Origin: Burkholderia sp. L27(2015)
Lineage (GTDB): Bacteria > Pseudomonadota > Gammaproteobacteria > Burkholderiales > Burkholderiaceae
DNA: 64,000 nucleotides
NCBI RefSeq assembly: GCF_009765705.1
Contig: NZ_LMUX01000017.1
Coordinates: 186,001-250,000, forward strand
Direction of reading: 5' to 3'
The position numbers were made by a program, and so were the translations under genes. The notes under the pieces are model-generated. The model was not told the DNA's origin. It made no database searches and saw nothing but the letters and a program-made list of their open reading frames with translations. Shown here one piece after another: positions 61,169 to 64,000 of this stretch (the first letter of the stretch is position 1; each line of letters starts with the position of its first letter).

Positions 61169-62770
61169 TTATATTGATTCAGAGGAGTTTGCACTTAGAT
61201 CGGCGGGGTTGGGCTGCAGGAAGATCATATCGTGCAAACTGGAAAGGGCTTGTTGCCATTTACCGCTATCCTGCTCCACCTGGCGGCCGTCATAGAAAGG
61301 TCTCAGAAGTGCTAACAGGTCGCGTGACTGAGATTCTTCAGCCGGTGTTGTGATGTCCGACACCAGCTCACCCATCTCGTACTTCGAATCTCGCGTGGAT
61401 TGATCGGCCGATTGACTCAACGACGCTTTGACAAGCTTCCCGTTTTCGTTGTCGATCTCGGTCGTGCTATTGGCCGTGTCATTGATTTGCACGTAATCGT
61501 AAGTCTGCGAATTCATCTTGGACGTCAGTGCCAGCGGCATACCCGTGAGCGACTCGTGATAACTGGCGATCAGATGGGATTGTTGCTTTTGAGTAATGGT
61601 CCCACCCTGCTGGTTCCCCTCGATGTCAGTGCTTTGGGACACCTGATAGGAGAACGTATCCTGTTCACTCAGACGCATCGGATTGGTCGATTGCGCCGCA
61701 TCGGTAATCGAAGCATTGAAATCGGGCAGTCCCGTTAGCATGGCGTGCTCGACTTCGGCCAGCGATGGCGCATAGGTCGTTCCCGGAAGCGATTGCGACG
61801 GTGATGTGTCAGAGCCGCTGAGCATCTGGGTAAAAGCGTCCTTGAACATCGCCATAAACGATGCGTCGCCTCGGCCGCGCGAATCGGCTTCGTCGAATTG
61901 CTTTAGATAATCGGCAATTGCCGCCGCTTGCTGCGCCCGATTACCCAGGATAGCGGACTCTGCCGTGTCCACGTTGACGTTCAGCGTACCGGCGGTCCCG
62001 CCCACGGTGACGGTTCTTGTGGCGCTGTTAGCTTGAAAGTCGATCGACTGGATCGGTTGTGGTGGTTGTTCGCCCGTCACATTGGACTGCAAATGCACCG
62101 ACGCCAGTACCGAGGGGTCGAATTGTGTCAGTCCGCTGAGGTCAAGAGTCGGCGGGATAGCCGTAAGGCCGTTGATGGCATCCTGGAACGCACCGGAGAG
62201 GTTTCCAAGCGCGCTTTGCTCGGCAGCGCTGAGTTTGCCGCTGCTGTGCTCGCTGACGGTCATGCCGTCTGCCCCGCTGTGCAGGGTGATATCAACTTCC
62301 ACGCCGCTCTTTGTCTCGATGGTCAATTCGATGTCGGCCTGAGGACCTTGTGCTGTCGATCCGAGTGCGCCCAACGAGTCTGCCGGCGTCACCTGCAGCG
62401 ACTGCGAAAAGTCGCCATCGGTGGTCCCGAGTCGATCCAGCAGCGCGCTCCCAACGTTTCCCAGTCCAAAAAATGCTTGGTTGGTGATAGCTTCGGTTTT
62501 GTAAGCGCCTGCCATTGCCTCTGAAATTGCATCGCTTGAGTCGTTTGCCCAGGTTACGGTGGGCGGCAAAAATGTCAATTGGCTTGGTATGGAGTACGTG
62601 GGTTGTGAATTTGTGAGATTTCCCGGGGCGATCGTGACGATGCTCGATGGTTCTGGCAATGCTGGATTCGGCGGTGCCAGTGCGCTTGTTGATACGGGGA
62701 GGGGAGATGCAGGTACTGATAGGGCATTTGCCAGAAGGGGCGCAGCGTTCAATGGGGATACGGTTGCCAT
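61169..62770 (-). CDS. Unrecognised 533-residue protein, basic-residue-free N-terminus
   Basis: I do not recognise a named domain with confidence. Residues 1-90 are Ala/Pro/Ser/Thr-rich and contain no Lys or Arg, unlike a Sec signal. The middle (about 130-330) looks beta-rich and repetitive (ELTIETKSGVEVDITLHSGADG, SIDFQANSATRTVTVGGTAGTLNVNVDTAESAILGNRAQQAAAIADYLKQFDEADSRGRGD). The last 200 residues are Gln/Ser/Thr-rich. No Cys and few aromatic residues. This composition occurs in secreted effectors, flagellum-like proteins or surface proteins. ATG 62770 begins the frame. Neighbours are a DUF1120 gene and IS remnants. Confidence 0.75.
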   Translation of the reverse strand: MATVSPLNAAPLLANALSVPASPLPVSTSALAPPNPALPEPSSIVTIAPGNLTNSQPTYSIPSQLTFLPPTVTWANDSSDAISEAMAGAYKTEAITNQAFFGLGNVGSALLDRLGTTDGDFSQSLQVTPADSLGALGSTAQGPQADIELTIETKSGVEVDITLHSGADGMTVSEHSSGKLSAAEQSALGNLSGAFQDAINGLTAIPPTLDLSGLTQFDPSVLASVHLQSNVTGEQPPQPIQSIDFQANSATRTVTVGGTAGTLNVNVDTAESAILGNRAQQAAAIADYLKQFDEADSRGRGDASFMAMFKDAFTQMLSGSDTSPSQSLPGTTYAPSLAEVEHAMLTGLPDFNASITDAAQSTNPMRLSEQDTFSYQVSQSTDIEGNQQGGTITQKQQSHLIASYHESLTGMPLALTSKMNSQTYDYVQINDTANSTTEIDNENGKLVKASLSQSADQSTRDSKYEMGELVSDITTPAEESQSRDLLALLRPFYDGRQVEQDSGKWQQALSSLHDMIFLQPNPADLSANSSESI

Positions 62771-62842
62771 GGTGTAGGTCGCCAGGTTTCTTATTTGGAG
62801 GGCTTACTCGGTGCTTATGCGCTGCTCGCTTCAATCATTTGT

Positions 62843-63131
62843 CTAACGGCGCGAGAGGCAAAAACTTGACCGCCATGGCTCAGACAAGGCGTGCGCGAAT
62901 TGCGCCACGCCTGGGGCCGCCGTGATCTCCGCCCGCTTGCTCAGCGCGTGCACGGTCATGCCGGCGTCGACTCGATCGTTGCTGGGCTTGGCTCGCTTAC
63001 CAGAAACCAGCGCGGCGGCCCCGTGTTCGCGCAGCCGCGCCACCAAGCGACGAACCTGGCGCGTCGTCAGCTCAAGCCGTTGCGCGGCACGCCAGGGGTT
63101 GAGCAAACCGTCAGCGACCGACTGGATGACT
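62843..63131 (-). pseudogene. ISNCY-like transposase, N-terminal fragment
   Basis: On the minus strand from about 63131 the frame reads an ISNCY-type opening (VIQSVADGLLNPWRAAQRLELTTRQVRRLVARLREHGAAALVSGKRAKPSNDR), which is the helix-turn-helix of these transposases. After about 55 residues the sequence no longer looks like the family and ends at 62843. An in-frame stop lies just upstream of the conserved part. No catalytic DDE region is present, so the copy is dead. Confidence 0.75.
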
Positions 63132-63159
63132 TTGTGTCAGCTTACGCTGCGTAAAAGCG

Positions 63160-63259
63160 GACATTTCTAATGAGCTAAAACCAGACATTACTAAAAAGCT
63201 ACTACAACAAATGTCGTAGCCATTTCAAGATGTCGCAGCGGTAGCTATTTAGAAATGTC
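63160..63259. repeat. Facing ends of two IS copies
   Basis: GACATTTCTAATGAGCTA (63160-63177) and GACATTACTAAAAAGCTA (63184-63201) are direct repeats; TAGCTATTTAGAAATGTC (63242-63259) is the inverted form (two mismatches with the first). They fit the right end of the left IS fragment and the left end of the right IS copy, about 40 bp apart. Further ATGTCG copies are at 63211 and 63230. Confidence 0.65.
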
Positions 63260-63352
63260 GTGTTTTTAGGGTTAAAAGAAGTGCCTTTAAGGGGTTACAA
63301 ATCACATATTGTTGAAGGACAGAGCCTGAACTAGCAGGGCGCTTACGTCCGT

Positions 63353-64000
63353 TCAGTCGGTACTCGCAGACCGGCGGCCAGGTTTTCTGGATGATTTTGG
63401 CTGTCTGCGTTGAGCAAGATCCACAATTACATGCTCGACATCGCCCTGCGTGAATTCGCGTTGTTTCTTCGTGCCGTCCAGACGTTCTATTGCGCGTACC
63501 GGCTGCCCCTGATTCGTGCGCGATGGCGAGCCAGATATACGCCGGTTGTCGCGCTGCGCCTGGATAGCCTGTGCAACCTGCAAGGCATGGCTGAGTCGTT
63601 TGTGCTCAATGATTGAGCCTTGATCGATTTCGGCCAGCCGATCGTATTGCCGACAGGGCAACACACGGTCATCCGCACGGATCTCGATGCGTCCATCCGG
63701 GTACTCCCACACATCAATGTACCGATGGACCAGCTTGCGGTTCTCCGGCGTGTCATCCAGCAGGTACATCACGCGGTCGTACTGCACGGTCAGCGACTTC
63801 GTGACACGGCGCGTCTCGCGCCACGTCATCAGCAAGTCGAGGCTCTCGTCGGTCCGCAACGGCCTGTGCGCGTCGAAGTCGCTCTTTGGCGGTTTCGCGA
63901 AACGCGCGTTATAGGCGGCGATGAAGGAGGGCGCCCAGGCATTGGCCTCAGCCACCGCGTTGATACCGCGCAAGCGCATCTCTTTCACGAGCCGGTCCTG
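63353..64000 (-). CDS. ISNCY-like transposase, C-terminal part (runs off the right edge)
   Basis: The minus-strand frame is open from the window edge (QDRLVKEMRLRGINAVAEANAW...) to 63353, giving 215 residues. The DRLVKEMRLRGI/FIAAYNARFAKPP block is the usual end of the integrase-like DDE core in ISNCY transposases, followed by a C-terminal domain with DRVLPCRQYDRLAEIDQ. The catalytic N-terminal part must lie beyond 64000. It is in the same orientation as the left fragment, so the element may be intact. Confidence 0.85.
   Translation of the reverse strand, partial: QDRLVKEMRLRGINAVAEANAWAPSFIAAYNARFAKPPKSDFDAHRPLRTDESLDLLMTWRETRRVTKSLTVQYDRVMYLLDDTPENRKLVHRYIDVWEYPDGRIEIRADDRVLPCRQYDRLAEIDQGSIIEHKRLSHALQVAQAIQAQRDNRRISGSPSRTNQGQPVRAIERLDGTKKQREFTQGDVEHVIVDLAQRRQPKSSRKPGRRSASTD

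Noticed and set aside
61169-62770. Definite type III effector call for the 533-residue protein
   Set aside because: Only composition supports it; no secretion genes, chaperone gene or regulatory box are visible.

Overview
The window reads as a stretch of chromosome from a beta-proteobacterium of the family Burkholderiaceae (Burkholderia in the broad sense). The basis is gene order and family content, not a database search: hupB - tRNA-Val - tRNA-Asp - ppiD at the left edge, a single-chain PurL, kbl-tdh, the prkA-yeaH-spoVR trio, a DUF4148 protein, and high-GC coding sequence throughout. The genus cannot be fixed from sequence alone.

Layout. 1-16 kb is housekeeping: end of hupB, two tRNAs, ppiD, divergent tesA and a YbbA-type ABC ATPase, nnr, a DadA-like amino acid oxidase, purL, a PpiC isomerase, bolA, yciB, msrB and selO. 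16-23 kb is a co-directional lipid gene set: acyl-CoA synthetase, FadB-type fusion protein, Dabb protein, hotdog thioesterase, short-chain dehydrogenase, HSL-type esterase. 22.7-29.1 kb holds an NRDE/TANGO2 protein and ygfZ (minus), then mltG-tmk-holB-GNAT-tatD-ankyrin (plus). 30-36 kb has an isolated and damaged PelA-like gene, a CtaG-like protein and the kbl-tdh threonine pathway. 36-41 kb is the kinase/VWA/SpoVR stress operon. 41-48.5 kb has a membrane methyltransferase, an AcpA-type phosphatase, a CobS/CobT-like ATPase-VWA pair without cobalamin genes, and an amino acid dehydrogenase. 48.6-52 kb has a DUF4148 protein and a cyanate operon (cynT-cynS-cynR collinear). 52-57 kb has a VpsR-like sigma-54 regulator, a cupin and a SEC-C/TPR/SPINDLY-type glycosyltransferase. 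56.7-64 kb is accessory: GNAT, two SDR enzymes, a divergent TetR regulator with a clear operator/promoter, a DUF1120 secreted protein, an unrecognised 533-residue protein, and two abutting partial copies of an ISNCY-like insertion sequence.

The most unusual signal is a set of short, degenerate tandem repeats with unrelated sequences but recurring periods (12, 14, 16, 22, 24, 25 bp). Arrays inside genes have periods of 12 or 24 bp and so keep frame (nnr, purL, bolA, the CobS-like gene, and twice in the PelA-like gene). Arrays outside genes sit immediately 3' of stop codons, or between genes, and several copy the stop codon itself (holB, the VWA gene, ctaG). One in-frame 12-bp array lies where the second zinc histidine of the PelA deacetylase should be. 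I infer a process of local duplication, perhaps at deletion sites, acting mostly on the core-gene part of the window.
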